Source: BQOK01 sp048388525
GTDB lineage: Bacteria; Bacillota; Clostridia; Oscillospirales; Ruminococcaceae
Direction: 5' to 3'
Length of the DNA stretch: 64,000 bases
Assembly (NCBI RefSeq): GCF_048388525.1
Contig: NZ_DBGCTQ010000038.1
Coordinates: 1 to 64,000 of the forward strand
The position numbers and the translations under genes were made by a program. Under the pieces are notes generated by a model. That model saw nothing but the letters and a program-made list of their open reading frames with translations. It searched no databases and was not told where the DNA came from. Positions 17,781-25,320 of the stretch are shown piece after piece (within the stretch, counting starts at the first letter, position 1; each line of letters begins with the position of its first letter).

Positions 17781-18401
17781 ATGAACATCATGGTATTGGG
17801 CGTTGCCGGGGGCACCGGCAGCGGAAAGACCACCCTCACCCGCACCCTCAAAGAGCGTTTCGGCGGCCAGATCAGCGTGATCAGCCACGACAACTACTAC
17901 AAGCGCCAGGACCATCTCACTTACGAGGAGCGCTGCAAGACCAACTACGACCACCCCGACGCTTTCGACACCGACCTGATGGTCCGCCACCTGGCCCAGC
18001 TGAAAACGGGCGCCAGCGTTTTGTGCCCTGTGTACGATTTTTCCCAGCACAACCGCTCGGCCGATCTTTTGGAGATCCGGCCCGCGCCGGTCATCCTTGT
18101 CGAGGGCATCCTGATCTTCGCCAGCCCCGAGCTGTGCGATCTGATGGACATCAAGGTCTTTGTGGACACCGACGCCGACGTGCGCATCCTGCGGCGCATC
18201 GTGCGGGACGTAAAAAAGCGCGGCCGCACGCTCGACAGCGTGGTCACCCAATACCTCACCACCGTAAAGCCCATGCACGAGCAGTTTGTCGAGCCCTCCA
18301 AGCGCCGGGCCGACCTGATCATCCCCGAGGGGGGCAAAAACGCGGTGGCGGTGGAAATGCTCATCCACCGGCTCGAAAGCCACCTGAACGCGCAGGGCTA
18401 G
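17781..18401 (+). CDS. udk: Uridine kinase
   Basis: Udk phosphorylates uridine or cytidine to UMP or CMP for pyrimidine salvage. This 206-aa protein has the P-loop GGTGSGKTT at its N-terminus, the nucleoside-binding HDNYYKRQDHL, YDHPDAFDTDL, the YDFSQHNR segment and the lid VDTDADVRILRRIVRD, all typical. The start at 17781 follows GGAGG; an in-frame ATG upstream lacks a ribosome binding site. It is a monocistronic gene with its own -10 element and a strong terminator at 18455. Confidence 0.94.
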   Translation: MNIMVLGVAGGTGSGKTTLTRTLKERFGGQISVISHDNYYKRQDHLTYEERCKTNYDHPDAFDTDLMVRHLAQLKTGASVLCPVYDFSQHNRSADLLEIRPAPVILVEGILIFASPELCDLMDIKVFVDTDADVRILRRIVRDVKKRGRTLDSVVTQYLTTVKPMHEQFVEPSKRRADLIIPEGGKNAVAVEMLIHRLESHLNAQG

Positions 18402-18454
18402 GCGCGCTGGTACCTCCCCCGGCCTTGAGAACGCCCGGTTCCCATCCTGACCAA

Positions 18455-18505
18455 AAACGAGGCAGGCTTTCCCTTTAAGGAAAAGTCTGCCTCGTTTTTC
18501 TTTTT
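18455..18505 (+). terminator. Terminator of udk
   Basis: Stem AACGAGGCAG with CTGCCTCGTT (extended by AAAG/CTTT pairs) followed by T-rich TTTTTCTTTTT. Confidence 0.85.
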
Positions 18506-18527
18506 CGACCGTTTTGCAGCGGCAGGG

Positions 18528-18740
18528 TTAAATCTGTTTGCCCGTATCCCGAAAGGTAAAAATGCCGTCATAATCGCAGTTCAGCGCTTCGGCTATGGCC
18601 TTGCATTCTTCTTCCGTCAGCTTATCCCGATTGAGTTTGTTATACAGATATGTGTCCGTATAGCCCATTTTTTTGCTTAACTCTTTGATGGTCATGTCTC
18701 TTTCAATGAGAATAGACCTTATTTTTTTCGCCATGCTCAT
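18528..18740 (-). CDS. Small helix-turn-helix protein A (duplicated pair)
   Basis: This 70-aa protein is a bare Cro/CI-like helix-turn-helix (ILIERDMTIKELSKKMGYTD, then YLYNKLNRDKLTEEE) with the tail ALNCDYDGIFTFRDTGKQI. It is about two-thirds identical to the adjacent protein B, and the tails are nearly the same, so the two arose by tandem duplication. The recognition helices differ (MGYTDTYLYNK versus IGTSGNNLSNK), suggesting different DNA targets. The ATGA overlap with protein B at 18737-18740 implies coupled translation. DNA binding is inferred from the fold. Confidence 0.8.
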   Translation of the reverse strand: MSMAKKIRSILIERDMTIKELSKKMGYTDTYLYNKLNRDKLTEEECKAIAEALNCDYDGIFTFRDTGKQI

Positions 18741-18949
18741 ATCTGTTTACCTGTATCCCGAAAGATAAAAATACCGTCATAATCGCAGTTCAGCGCTTCG
18801 GCTATGGCGTGCAGCTCCTTTTCCGATAAATTATCGCGGGACAATTTGTTGCTCAAATTATTTCCGCTGGTGCCAATTTTTGCAGCCAATTCTTTTATTG
18901 TCATACCTCGTTCTAAAAGTATCGTTTTTATTTTCAACGCCATTCCCAT
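18737..18949 (-). CDS. Small helix-turn-helix protein B (duplicated pair)
   Basis: This 70-aa Cro/CI-like protein has helix-turn-helix residues LLERGMTIKELAAKIGTSGN then NLSNKLSRDNLSEKE, with the C-terminal AIAEALNCDYDGIFIFRDTG shared with protein A. The region has more A/T and AAA/ATT codons than the neighbouring genes, suggesting transfer. It is the first gene of the pair, with a -35/-10 promoter at 18983-19011, and is divergent from a DUF6809-like gene. A probable half-operator (19024-19033) and a full palindrome (19078-19099) lie between the divergent promoters. Autorepression is likely but inferred. An alternative ATG lies two codons in. Confidence 0.8.
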   Translation of the reverse strand: MGMALKIKTILLERGMTIKELAAKIGTSGNNLSNKLSRDNLSEKELHAIAEALNCDYDGIFIFRDTGKQI

Positions 18950-18982
18950 AACTTCACTTTCCCTCTTTCCAAATTTAGTGTT

Positions 18983-19011
18983 ATTATCTGAAAAAACGTA
19001 CGATCCATCAA
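18983..19011 (-). promoter_or_regulatory. Promoter of the HTH gene pair
   Basis: Read on the minus strand: -35 TTGATG (19006-19011), 17-base spacer, -10 GATAAT (18983-18988). Confidence 0.6.
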
Positions 19012-19023
19012 TTTTTCAAAACT

Positions 19024-19033
19024 TATCAAACTT
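19024..19033. promoter_or_regulatory. Half-operator TATCAAACTT
   Basis: The same 10 bases as the left arm of the full palindrome at 19078, placed just upstream of the HTH-pair -35. It may allow the same protein to act on both divergent promoters. Confidence 0.45.
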
Positions 19034-19051
19034 AAAAATCGCAAAGCGCGC

Positions 19052-19080
19052 TTGACTTAACAAATTTTATGGTGTAATAT
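19052..19080 (+). promoter_or_regulatory. Promoter of the DUF6809-like gene
   Basis: -35 TTGACT (19052-19057), 17-base spacer, -10 TAATAT (19075-19080). The operator at 19078 starts inside the -10. Confidence 0.65.
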
Positions 19081-19099
19081 CAAACTTTAAAGTTTGATA
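19078..19099. promoter_or_regulatory. Perfect 22-bp palindromic operator
   Basis: TATCAAACTTT is followed immediately by its exact complement AAAGTTTGATA. It spans the end of the -10 and the transcription start of the rightward gene, an ideal repressor position. The neighbouring HTH proteins are the likely binders. Confidence 0.7.
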
Positions 19100-19133
19100 C
19101 AATACTTTATAGTGTAAACCAGAGGAGTATTTT

Positions 19134-19451
19134 ATGACGAATTACATCGACGAAATCTTTTTGAGGGCCGATCTGCAGCAGGTGCGTGAATTTCTTTTGC
19201 AGGGGGTGGGGTGCGATATAGACCCCCGCCCTTATCTGGAACGCATAAAAATCCCCGAAAAGCGTGCGCTGGACCGGCTGGAGAAAGAATATCCGAATAA
19301 AGAGGAATTTGAAGAGATCACCGGCCTGATGTACGATTATGTGGACGCGGTGCAGGCGGTCTACATGGAGATCGGGTTGCAGGTGGGCGCGCTGTTGGCT
19401 TCGCAGGCGGGCGGCAACCTGAAAACGGCTTTCGCGAAGGATGCCAAATAA
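19134..19451 (+). CDS. DUF6809-like hypothetical protein
   Basis: This 105-aa acidic, helical protein resembles the DUF6809 family by its start MTNYIDEIFLRADLQQVREF followed by LLQGVGCD, the central RALDRLEKEYP and the closing GLQVGALLA. No function is established that I can name. The ATG has GAGGAG upstream. It is controlled by a promoter overlapped by a perfect 22-bp palindrome and is divergent from two duplicated HTH proteins, so it is the regulated output of that cassette. Whether the cassette acts as a toxin-antitoxin, a mobile-element remnant or something else is open. Confidence 0.7.
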   Translation: MTNYIDEIFLRADLQQVREFLLQGVGCDIDPRPYLERIKIPEKRALDRLEKEYPNKEEFEEITGLMYDYVDAVQAVYMEIGLQVGALLASQAGGNLKTAFAKDAK

Positions 19452-19509
19452 AGCTTCCATGGCTTTGCCGTGCCGGTCTGTGTTGCCCCGCCGCCTGTTC
19501 TGGCGGCGC

Positions 19510-20463
19510 TCAGCCCTCCGCGCCCATGGCCCCGGCGGCCAGGTGCCCCAGCTGCTGCATCATCTCCACGCCCTCGGGCGGAAAGTCCACCTCGGTGCTG
19601 CCCCAGTTGGTGAACACCGCCACCACATAGGGCTCGTCGGCGTACACAATGGCCATATCGTGCAGCACCTGGTCCCAGCTGCCGTACTTTTTGGCCGCGG
19701 GGGCGGGCGTCCACAGCAGCTCGTGATCCGCCGCCAGCAGCGCCTCCTTCAGCATGCGGGCGTTCTCGGTGTCCTGTTGAGTGTAATCGTAGATGGCCTG
19801 CATGGCCTTGCCGCCGTCCGCGGCGGTGACCCAGCCGTGGATGCCCTCCTCAGTCACGTCGCAGCCATCCGGGGAGGCAAAACCCAGCCCCCGCAAAAAC
19901 TCCGAAAAACCCGTCTCCGCCGTGCCGGGGTAAGCCGCCCCCAAAGCGTGCGCCGCCCCGTTGGAGCTTTTCGAGAGCATGGCGTGGATGCGCTGCCAGC
20001 CGGTGGCGCCGCCCACGTCCGCAGCGAGGTCGATCTCGCCCGCGTCGTCCCTTTGGCACAGCCACAGCGCATAGGGCGCTTTCAGGGTGCTGGCGCAGTA
20101 AAAGCCCGCCGAGGGGTTGTAGCTGTACGAGGCGCCGGTCACAAGGTTCTGCATCCACACCGAAACGCTGCCCGGCTGGGCATTCAAAAAATCGTCCAGC
20201 ATCTGGCGCGCCTCGCTGCCCAAGCCCTGGGCCGCCACCGCGGGTGCAGGGGTCGGCTCAGGGGTAATCCGGGGGGTGGGCGCGGCGGTGGGCGCAGGCG
20301 TGGCGGTGGGAACCGCGCTCTGCGCGGCCGGCGCCTCGGCGGGCACGGTGGCAAGGCCGCTGTAACGCCACAAAAAGATGAGAATCAGCGCCACAAACAC
20401 CACCAGAGCCGCCAGCGCTCCCTTAAAGCTCCGCGGCCCCCCGTGCTGTTTTTGTTTTGCCAT
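19510..20463 (-). CDS. Membrane-anchored class A beta-lactamase-like serine hydrolase
   Basis: This 317-aa protein has a short basic N-terminus, one membrane helix (about residues 14-33), a Pro/Ala/Thr-rich linker (about 40-78) and an extracellular serine hydrolase domain. That domain has the SxxK nucleophile motif S125-T-L-K128, a Ser-Ser-Asn element at 166-168 in the SDN position, and a third motif where the usual KTG is not clear (KKYGSW). Such proteins include class A beta-lactamases and penicillin-binding-protein-related enzymes; the altered third motif makes actual antibiotic hydrolysis uncertain. It faces convergently towards the DUF6809-like gene and follows a terminator. Confidence 0.75.
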   Translation of the reverse strand: MAKQKQHGGPRSFKGALAALVVFVALILIFLWRYSGLATVPAEAPAAQSAVPTATPAPTAAPTPRITPEPTPAPAVAAQGLGSEARQMLDDFLNAQPGSVSVWMQNLVTGASYSYNPSAGFYCASTLKAPYALWLCQRDDAGEIDLAADVGGATGWQRIHAMLSKSSNGAAHALGAAYPGTAETGFSEFLRGLGFASPDGCDVTEEGIHGWVTAADGGKAMQAIYDYTQQDTENARMLKEALLAADHELLWTPAPAAKKYGSWDQVLHDMAIVYADEPYVVAVFTNWGSTEVDFPPEGVEMMQQLGHLAAGAMGAEG

Positions 20464-20480
20464 ACGTTTCCCCCCGGTGC

Positions 20481-20503
20481 AAAAGCCCGGCAGTCTGCCG
20501 GGC
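20481..20503 (-). terminator. Terminator after the small-paralogue genes
   Basis: On the minus strand the 9-bp stem GCCCGGCAG/CTGCCGGGC (one-base loop) is followed by TTTT. It separates the small-gene array from the beta-lactamase-like gene. Confidence 0.6.
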
Positions 20504-20586
20504 AGGTCTTTTCCTGCCTATTATAGCTTTCAGCCGGCGAAAATGCAATGTTTTTGGCACAATTCGCCGAACCGGAGCAGCATCAA

Positions 20587-20615
20587 GGCCGGGGCAGCTT
20601 TGCGCTGCCCCGGCC
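20587..20615 (-). repeat. GC-rich hairpin after the third small paralogue
   Basis: 12-bp perfect stem GGCCGGGGCAGC with GCTGCCCCGGCC and no U-tract; 17 bases downstream of the last small gene. Confidence 0.45.
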
Positions 20616-20631
20616 CCGGTTGGCAGAGGAT

Positions 20632-20835
20632 TCAAGCGATGTCCAGAAAATCCTTTACACGTTCCATCAGCGTGGGCCGATAGATGCCAAGCTGCTTGTG
20701 GTAGGCGATCTCGGCCCTGCGCATTGCCCGGGCGGCTTCTTTTTCCTCGGGGGTGAAAAAGATCATGCCGCTGGAGTTCACCTCCACGTCAATGGATGCA
20801 TTTTCCTGCTCGGCACGAGCTGCCACAAAGAACAT
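20632..20835 (-). CDS. Small protein, third copy of an unrecognised tandem family
   Basis: This 67-aa protein has a unique N-terminus (about 35 residues, including DVEVNSSGMIFFTPEEKE) and a C-terminal half shared with two upstream neighbours: ARAMRRAEIAYHKQLGIYRP followed by TLMERVKDFL. It is the most diverged of the three. GGAG lies upstream of the ATG at 20835. No signal peptide, membrane segment or cysteine pattern is present. The shared half looks like two helices joined by a G-x-Y-x-P-T turn. I do not recognise the family; its place behind the glycogen operon may or may not be functional. Confidence 0.75.
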   Translation of the reverse strand: MFFVAARAEQENASIDVEVNSSGMIFFTPEEKEAARAMRRAEIAYHKQLGIYRPTLMERVKDFLDIA

Positions 20836-20930
20836 AAACGCGCACTCCTTTCCTACAAAACTCTGCCAACCGTTCGCAGGCCCCCGGCCTGCGGGGAAAC
20901 AAAGAATGCAAAAAAGCTCCGCTTCTGCTC

Positions 20931-21131
20931 CTAACGCTTTGCAAACAGTGCCCGGATCCGCTCGCCCAGGGTGGGCTTATAAATCCCCAGTTCCTTTTGG
21001 TAGGCGATCTCGGCGGCGCGCATGGCCTTGCGGGCATTTTTGTCTGCGCCGGCCGCCCCAATGCCCTTGGTGTCCACAATCAGTTCTGCGTTCATATTCT
21101 GCTGAATGCGCATATTTGTGCTTTCAAACAT
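20931..21131 (-). CDS. Small protein, second copy of an unrecognised tandem family
   Basis: This 66-aa protein has a variable first half (MNAELIVDTKGIGAAGAD) and the conserved C-terminal block KAMRAAEIAYQKELGIYKPT plus LGERIRALF, nearly identical to the first copy. The DNA of the block (20950-21035) matches 21181-21266 with a single difference in 86 bases, so the copies are recent or homogenised by gene conversion. A strong AAAGGAGG precedes the ATG at 21131, showing it is translated. Function unknown. Confidence 0.78.
   Translation of the reverse strand: MFESTNMRIQQNMNAELIVDTKGIGAAGADKNARKAMRAAEIAYQKELGIYKPTLGERIRALFAKR
20950..21035 (-). repeat. 86-bp direct repeat, copy 1 (matches 21181-21266)
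   Basis: The coding block for the conserved C-terminal half of the small family occurs twice, with one mismatch at about the eighth base. The third copy (20632-20835) is diverged at the DNA level. Confidence 0.85.
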
Positions 21132-21155
21132 GTTTTTGCGCCTCCTTTCGGGGTG

Positions 21156-21347
21156 TCACCTTTTTCCCTTTTGAAACAGCGCCCGGACCCGCTCGCCCAG
21201 GGTGGGCTTATAAATCCCCAGTTCCTTTTGGTAGGCGATCTCGGCGGCGCGCATGGCCTTGCGGGCGTCCTTGCTGCCCTGCGGGCCCATTTTGCCCCGC
21301 TCTCCGTAGCGAAGTTCCATGTTCATGTTGAATCGGATGTTGCTCAT
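21156..21347 (-). CDS. Small protein, first copy of an unrecognised tandem family
   Basis: This 63-aa protein has an N-terminus RFNMNMELRYGERG that resembles the second copy's MRIQQNMNAELIV, and the shared block AMRAAEIAYQKELGIYKPTL with a basic end (FQKGKR). It begins 42 bases after the glgA stop, so it is likely within the glycogen transcript. The three copies share charge pattern and length but differ in the first 25-35 residues, as expected for a common core with different partners. No known domain is recognised. Confidence 0.78.
   Translation of the reverse strand: MSNIRFNMNMELRYGERGKMGPQGSKDARKAMRAAEIAYQKELGIYKPTLGERVRALFQKGKR
21181..21266 (-). repeat. 86-bp direct repeat, copy 2 (matches 20950-21035)
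   Basis: Second copy of the near-identical block, within the first small paralogue. Confidence 0.85.
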
Positions 21348-21389
21348 TGCACCCTGTCAGGCAAACATGCCTGCCTCTTGCCCTGCGCT

Positions 21390-22808
21390 TTACCACAAAT
21401 TCATCATCTGCTCATACATGTCGATGTAAGAGCGGCTGGAGTTGTTCCAGCTGAAATCACACTGCATGGCCCGGCGCACCAGCACCGGCCAGCCTTCCTT
21501 TTTCCAGTAACCTTCCTTGGCGCGCCAGCAGGCCTCGTACAGATCGTGGGCGTTATATTGCTGGAAGGTGAAGCCGTTGCCGGCCCCGTCGCCGGAATCG
21601 TGGATCGAGTCCTTCAGGCCGCCGGTTTCCCGCACAATGGGAATGGTGCCGTACCGGCAGGCCACCATCTGGGCCAGGCCGCAGGGCTCCGATTTCGAGG
21701 GCATCAGGAACAGGTCCGCGCCGGCGTAGATCTTGCGGGCCAGGGGCGGCACAAACCCGATGCATACCCCCACCCGGCCGGGGTAGCGGGTCTCCAGATC
21801 GCCGAAAAACGCCTCGTAGGCGTGTTCGCCGTTGCCCAGGATCACAAGCTGAATGCCCTGGTCCAGCAGGCCCTCGGCCACGCTGCGCACCAGGTCCACC
21901 CCCTTGTGCCCCACCAGCCGGGTCACCATACCCATCACCGGGCTGCCGTCCTGCTGCAGGCCAAACTGCTCCTGCAGGTTCTTTTTGCAGGCCGCCTTGC
22001 CCTCCGGGAAGGTGTCGGCATTGTAGTGGGCGGCAAGGTTCGGGTCGGTTTCGGGGTTGTAAACGTCGGTGTCAATGCCGTTCAAAATGCCGCACAGCTT
22101 ATACTGCTTTTGCCGCAAAAGGCCGTCCAGCCCATGGCTGAACCAGGGATCCAGGATCTCGCCCGCGTAGGTGGGGCTCACGGTGCTCACCTTGTCGGCC
22201 GTTTCCACCGCGCCCTTCATAAAGTTGGCGCAGCCGTCGTACTCCACAATATGGGCGTCCCGCTTGCCAATGCCGCAGGTGTCCTCCAAAATATCCAACC
22301 CGTATTTGCCCTGGTACTGGATATTATGGATGGTGAACACCGTCTTGATGCGGCTGTATTTGTCCAGATGCCGGTAGTAAAGGTTCAGATACACCGGCAC
22401 CAGCGCCGTCTGCCAGTCGTTGGCGTGCAGCACATCCGGCATAAAATCGGTGTAAAACAGCATTTCCAAAATAGCCCGGCTGAAAAACGCAAACCGTTCG
22501 CCGTCGTCGTAAAAGCCGTACAGGCCGCCGCGCTTAAAATAATATTCGTTGTCGAGAAAATAGAACGACACGCCGTCGCGCTTTGCGGTAAACAGGCCGC
22601 AGTACTGGCTGCGCCAGCCCACCGGCACGCTGAAGCTGGTCACATATTCCAGCTCATCCCGATATTTCAAATCGCCGTAGAGCGGCAGCACCACCCGGCA
22701 GTCCACCCCGTTTCTCACAAGGGCCTTGGGCAGGCTTCCGGCAACGTCGCCCAGGCCGCCGGACGCGGCGTAGGGGTTTGCCTCGCTGGCACAAAAAAGA
22801 ACGTTCAT
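21390..22808 (-). CDS. glgA: Glycogen synthase
   Basis: GlgA transfers glucose from ADP-glucose to the growing alpha-1,4-glucan. The 472-aa GT5 enzyme begins MNVLFCASEANPYAASGGLG; the usual KxGGL loop that contacts ADP-glucose reads AASGGL here, with Ala where Lys is common. Further hallmarks are HANDWQTALVP, VFTIHNIQYQG, the second-domain GMVTRLVGHKG and the SKSEPCGLAQMVACRYG active-site block. The start at 22808 follows AAGGAGG; the longer frame has no support. It is the last enzyme gene of glgB-C-D-A, and small unknown genes follow it. Confidence 0.95.
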   Translation of the reverse strand: MNVLFCASEANPYAASGGLGDVAGSLPKALVRNGVDCRVVLPLYGDLKYRDELEYVTSFSVPVGWRSQYCGLFTAKRDGVSFYFLDNEYYFKRGGLYGFYDDGERFAFFSRAILEMLFYTDFMPDVLHANDWQTALVPVYLNLYYRHLDKYSRIKTVFTIHNIQYQGKYGLDILEDTCGIGKRDAHIVEYDGCANFMKGAVETADKVSTVSPTYAGEILDPWFSHGLDGLLRQKQYKLCGILNGIDTDVYNPETDPNLAAHYNADTFPEGKAACKKNLQEQFGLQQDGSPVMGMVTRLVGHKGVDLVRSVAEGLLDQGIQLVILGNGEHAYEAFFGDLETRYPGRVGVCIGFVPPLARKIYAGADLFLMPSKSEPCGLAQMVACRYGTIPIVRETGGLKDSIHDSGDGAGNGFTFQQYNAHDLYEACWRAKEGYWKKEGWPVLVRRAMQCDFSWNNSSRSYIDMYEQMMNLW

Positions 22809-22917
22809 AGCTTTCCTCCTTAAGATGTGTGGCACAAGGGAAGGGGCGGGAGCCCGGCTCAGGGGCCCCCGCCCCTGGGGAGAGAGACAGAGGACCTTTC
22901 AGCCCTCGTAAGGCTTT

Positions 22918-24042
22918 TTACACGGTATGGCCCTTGGCCACGTAGATCGGGAAGGTATCGGTGCCGGAAAGCTTGCGGTCGGTGGTCAGCTTCACGTTTT
23001 TGTCGGTGACCACATACTCCGCCTGGGCGCCTGGCTCCACAATGGTGTTCTGCATCAGCACACAGTTTTTCACCTTGGCGCCCTTTTTCACCCGCACGCC
23101 CCGGAACAACACGCAGTTCTCCACCTCGCCCTCAATGATGCAGCCGTCGGCCACCAGGCTGTTTTTGATCCGGCTGTCCATCGCATAGCGCGTGGGGGCG
23201 TTGTCGTGCACCTTGGTATACACGGGCAGCTCCTCGGGGAAAAGCGCGTCCAGGTTTACCTGCTCCAACAGGCGCATGTTCTCGTCAAAATAGGTTTTGC
23301 GGTCGGCGATGCGGGCGGTGTAGCCGGTGTATTCGTAGCCCTGCACGTTCAGCAGCTCCAGGTTGCGGGCCAGGATGTCCTTCTCAAAATACACAAGCCC
23401 CCGGATGCTGGCGTCGCGGATCATGGTGATCAGCGCCTCGCGCTGGATGATGTACACATTCATCGAGAGGTTCTGCACGCCGGGGCGGTAATCGTTCGAC
23501 AAAAGCTCGCTCACCCGGCCCTCCTGCATGCGCAGGGTAAAGTTGTCGTTCACCAGCCCCTGGGGAATGGGCCGTTTTTCATACATCACGGTCACGTCCG
23601 CCCCGGTGGAGATGTGCGCCTCAATCAGCTGGTTGAAGTCGAAGTTGAACACAATGTTGGAGTCGCACATGATCACGAACTCCTCTTTCTGGTCCTCCAA
23701 AAAGTCCACGATGCTGGCCAGGGCCTCCACGCGGCCCCGGTACATCTTCACGCCCGCCCCGGCATAGGGCGGCACCAGGTTCAGCCCGCCCCGCTTGCGG
23801 GAGAGATCCCACTCGCGGCCGGTGCCCAGGTGATCCATCAGTGAATGATAGTTCTGCTTGACCACCAGCGAAACATTGCTGATGCCGGAGTTCACCATGC
23901 TGGAAAGCATAAAATCCACCAGGCGGTAGCGCCCGCCAAAGGGGATGGAGGCCATGGTGCGGTCGGTCACCATCTCGGGCACCAGGCTGTCGCTCGCATT
24001 GGGGAAAATGATGCCCAGGGCATCGGTATTCGATTTTACCAT
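22918..24042 (-). CDS. glgD: Glucose-1-phosphate adenylyltransferase regulatory subunit
   Basis: GlgD is the Firmicutes-specific partner of GlgC. This 374-aa protein has the nucleotidyltransferase fold (PFGGRYRLVDFMLSSMVNSG) but lacks the catalytic GGxGxRL loop, which is replaced by PNASDSLVPEM, so it is probably a regulatory rather than catalytic subunit. The C-terminal part is a left-handed beta helix with hexapeptide repeats (ADGCIIEGEVENCVLFRGV). It overlaps the glgC end by 7 bases and lies 109 bases before glgA. In related bacteria GlgC/GlgD complexes are more active than GlgC alone. Confidence 0.93.
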   Translation of the reverse strand: MVKSNTDALGIIFPNASDSLVPEMVTDRTMASIPFGGRYRLVDFMLSSMVNSGISNVSLVVKQNYHSLMDHLGTGREWDLSRKRGGLNLVPPYAGAGVKMYRGRVEALASIVDFLEDQKEEFVIMCDSNIVFNFDFNQLIEAHISTGADVTVMYEKRPIPQGLVNDNFTLRMQEGRVSELLSNDYRPGVQNLSMNVYIIQREALITMIRDASIRGLVYFEKDILARNLELLNVQGYEYTGYTARIADRKTYFDENMRLLEQVNLDALFPEELPVYTKVHDNAPTRYAMDSRIKNSLVADGCIIEGEVENCVLFRGVRVKKGAKVKNCVLMQNTIVEPGAQAEYVVTDKNVKLTTDRKLSGTDTFPIYVAKGHTV

Positions 24043-25250
24043 TGCTCCTCACCGTCCTTCACGTCTTTGACCACCATGGCCTTGGGCCCCACCTTGGCGC
24101 CCCGGCCAATGGTAACGCCCTCGCCCACAACGGCGATGCCCCATTTGGTAAGATCCTCCATGTCCTCGGGGCGCTCGCCCACCACCGCGCCGGTGCGGAT
24201 CACCGTATTCTCGGCAATGATGGAATACTTGACCGTGGCGCCCGGTTCGATCACCGCGCCGGGCATGATGATGGAATCCTGCACCACAGCGCCCTCGCCC
24301 ACCTTGACCCCGGCGAACAGCACGCTCTGCACCAGCTTGCCCTCCACGCGGCAGCCCTCGGTGATCATGGAGTTGTCGATACTGGCCTCGGCGCCCACCC
24401 ACTGGCCGGGCATGCCCGAGTTGCGGGAGTAGATCTTCCACTCGTCGCTCCACACATCCAGCGGCATTTTGGGGTTCAGCAGGTCCATGTTGGCCTCCCA
24501 CAGGCTGTCGATGGTGCCCACGTCCTTCCAGTAGCCCTCAAACGGGAACGCCGCCATCCGCTCGCCCGCGGCCAGCATGCCGGGGATGATGTTCTTGCCG
24601 AAGTCGTTGTCCGATGCGGGGTTTGCCTCGTCCTCCACCAAAAACCTGCGCAGCTTCTCCCAGGTGAAGATATAGATGCCCATGGAGGCCAGGTTGGACT
24701 TTGGCTCCTGAGGTTTTTCCTCAAACTTGGTAACGGCGCCGTTTTCGTCGGCAGTCATAATGCCGAACCGGCTTGCTTCCTCCCAGGGGACCTCCATCAC
24801 AGCAATGGTGCAGTCCGCCTGTTTTTCCTTGTGGAAGTCCAGCATTTTGCCGTAATCCATCTTATAAATGTGGTCGCCCGAAAGAATGACCACATACTTG
24901 GGCTCATACCGGTCGATGAAGTTGATGTTCTGGTAAATGGCGTTGGCCGTGCCCTTGTACCAATCCGAGCCGGTGGCGGTCTGGTAGGGCGGCAGCACAT
25001 GCACCCCGCCGTACAGCCGGTCCAGGTCCCAGGGCTGGCCGTTGCCGATATACTCGTTGAGCACCAGCGGCTGGTACTGGGTCAGAATGCCCACCGTGTC
25101 GATGCCCGAATTAACGCAGTTGGAAAGCGGGAAATCAATGATGCGGTACTTCCCGCCAAAGGGCACCGCCGGTTTGGCCAGCCGTTGGGTCAGCGCGTAC
25201 AGGCGCGACCCCTGGCCGCCTGCCAGCAGCATTGCAATACATTCTTTCAT
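24036..25250 (-). CDS. glgC: Glucose-1-phosphate adenylyltransferase catalytic subunit
   Basis: GlgC makes ADP-glucose from glucose-1-phosphate and ATP, the committed step of glycogen synthesis. The 404-aa protein has the catalytic loop LLAGGQGSRLYALT, the substrate region KPAVPFGGKYRIIDFPLSNC, SGDHIYKMDY, the FEEKP block, and a C-terminal beta-helix of hexapeptide repeats. The start at 25250 follows GGGGAG; the upstream part of the frame is Lys/Arg/Pro-rich noise. It overlaps glgD, indicating a coupled pair. Confidence 0.96.
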   Translation of the reverse strand: MKECIAMLLAGGQGSRLYALTQRLAKPAVPFGGKYRIIDFPLSNCVNSGIDTVGILTQYQPLVLNEYIGNGQPWDLDRLYGGVHVLPPYQTATGSDWYKGTANAIYQNINFIDRYEPKYVVILSGDHIYKMDYGKMLDFHKEKQADCTIAVMEVPWEEASRFGIMTADENGAVTKFEEKPQEPKSNLASMGIYIFTWEKLRRFLVEDEANPASDNDFGKNIIPGMLAAGERMAAFPFEGYWKDVGTIDSLWEANMDLLNPKMPLDVWSDEWKIYSRNSGMPGQWVGAEASIDNSMITEGCRVEGKLVQSVLFAGVKVGEGAVVQDSIIMPGAVIEPGATVKYSIIAENTVIRTGAVVGERPEDMEDLTKWGIAVVGEGVTIGRGAKVGPKAMVVKDVKDGEEQW

Positions 25251-25320
25251 ATTTCTTCTCCCCTTTTCGGCCCGGCCTTTCGGCCGCGCCGTTTTTACAT
25301 GTGCAGAGCCCCCGGCGCCT

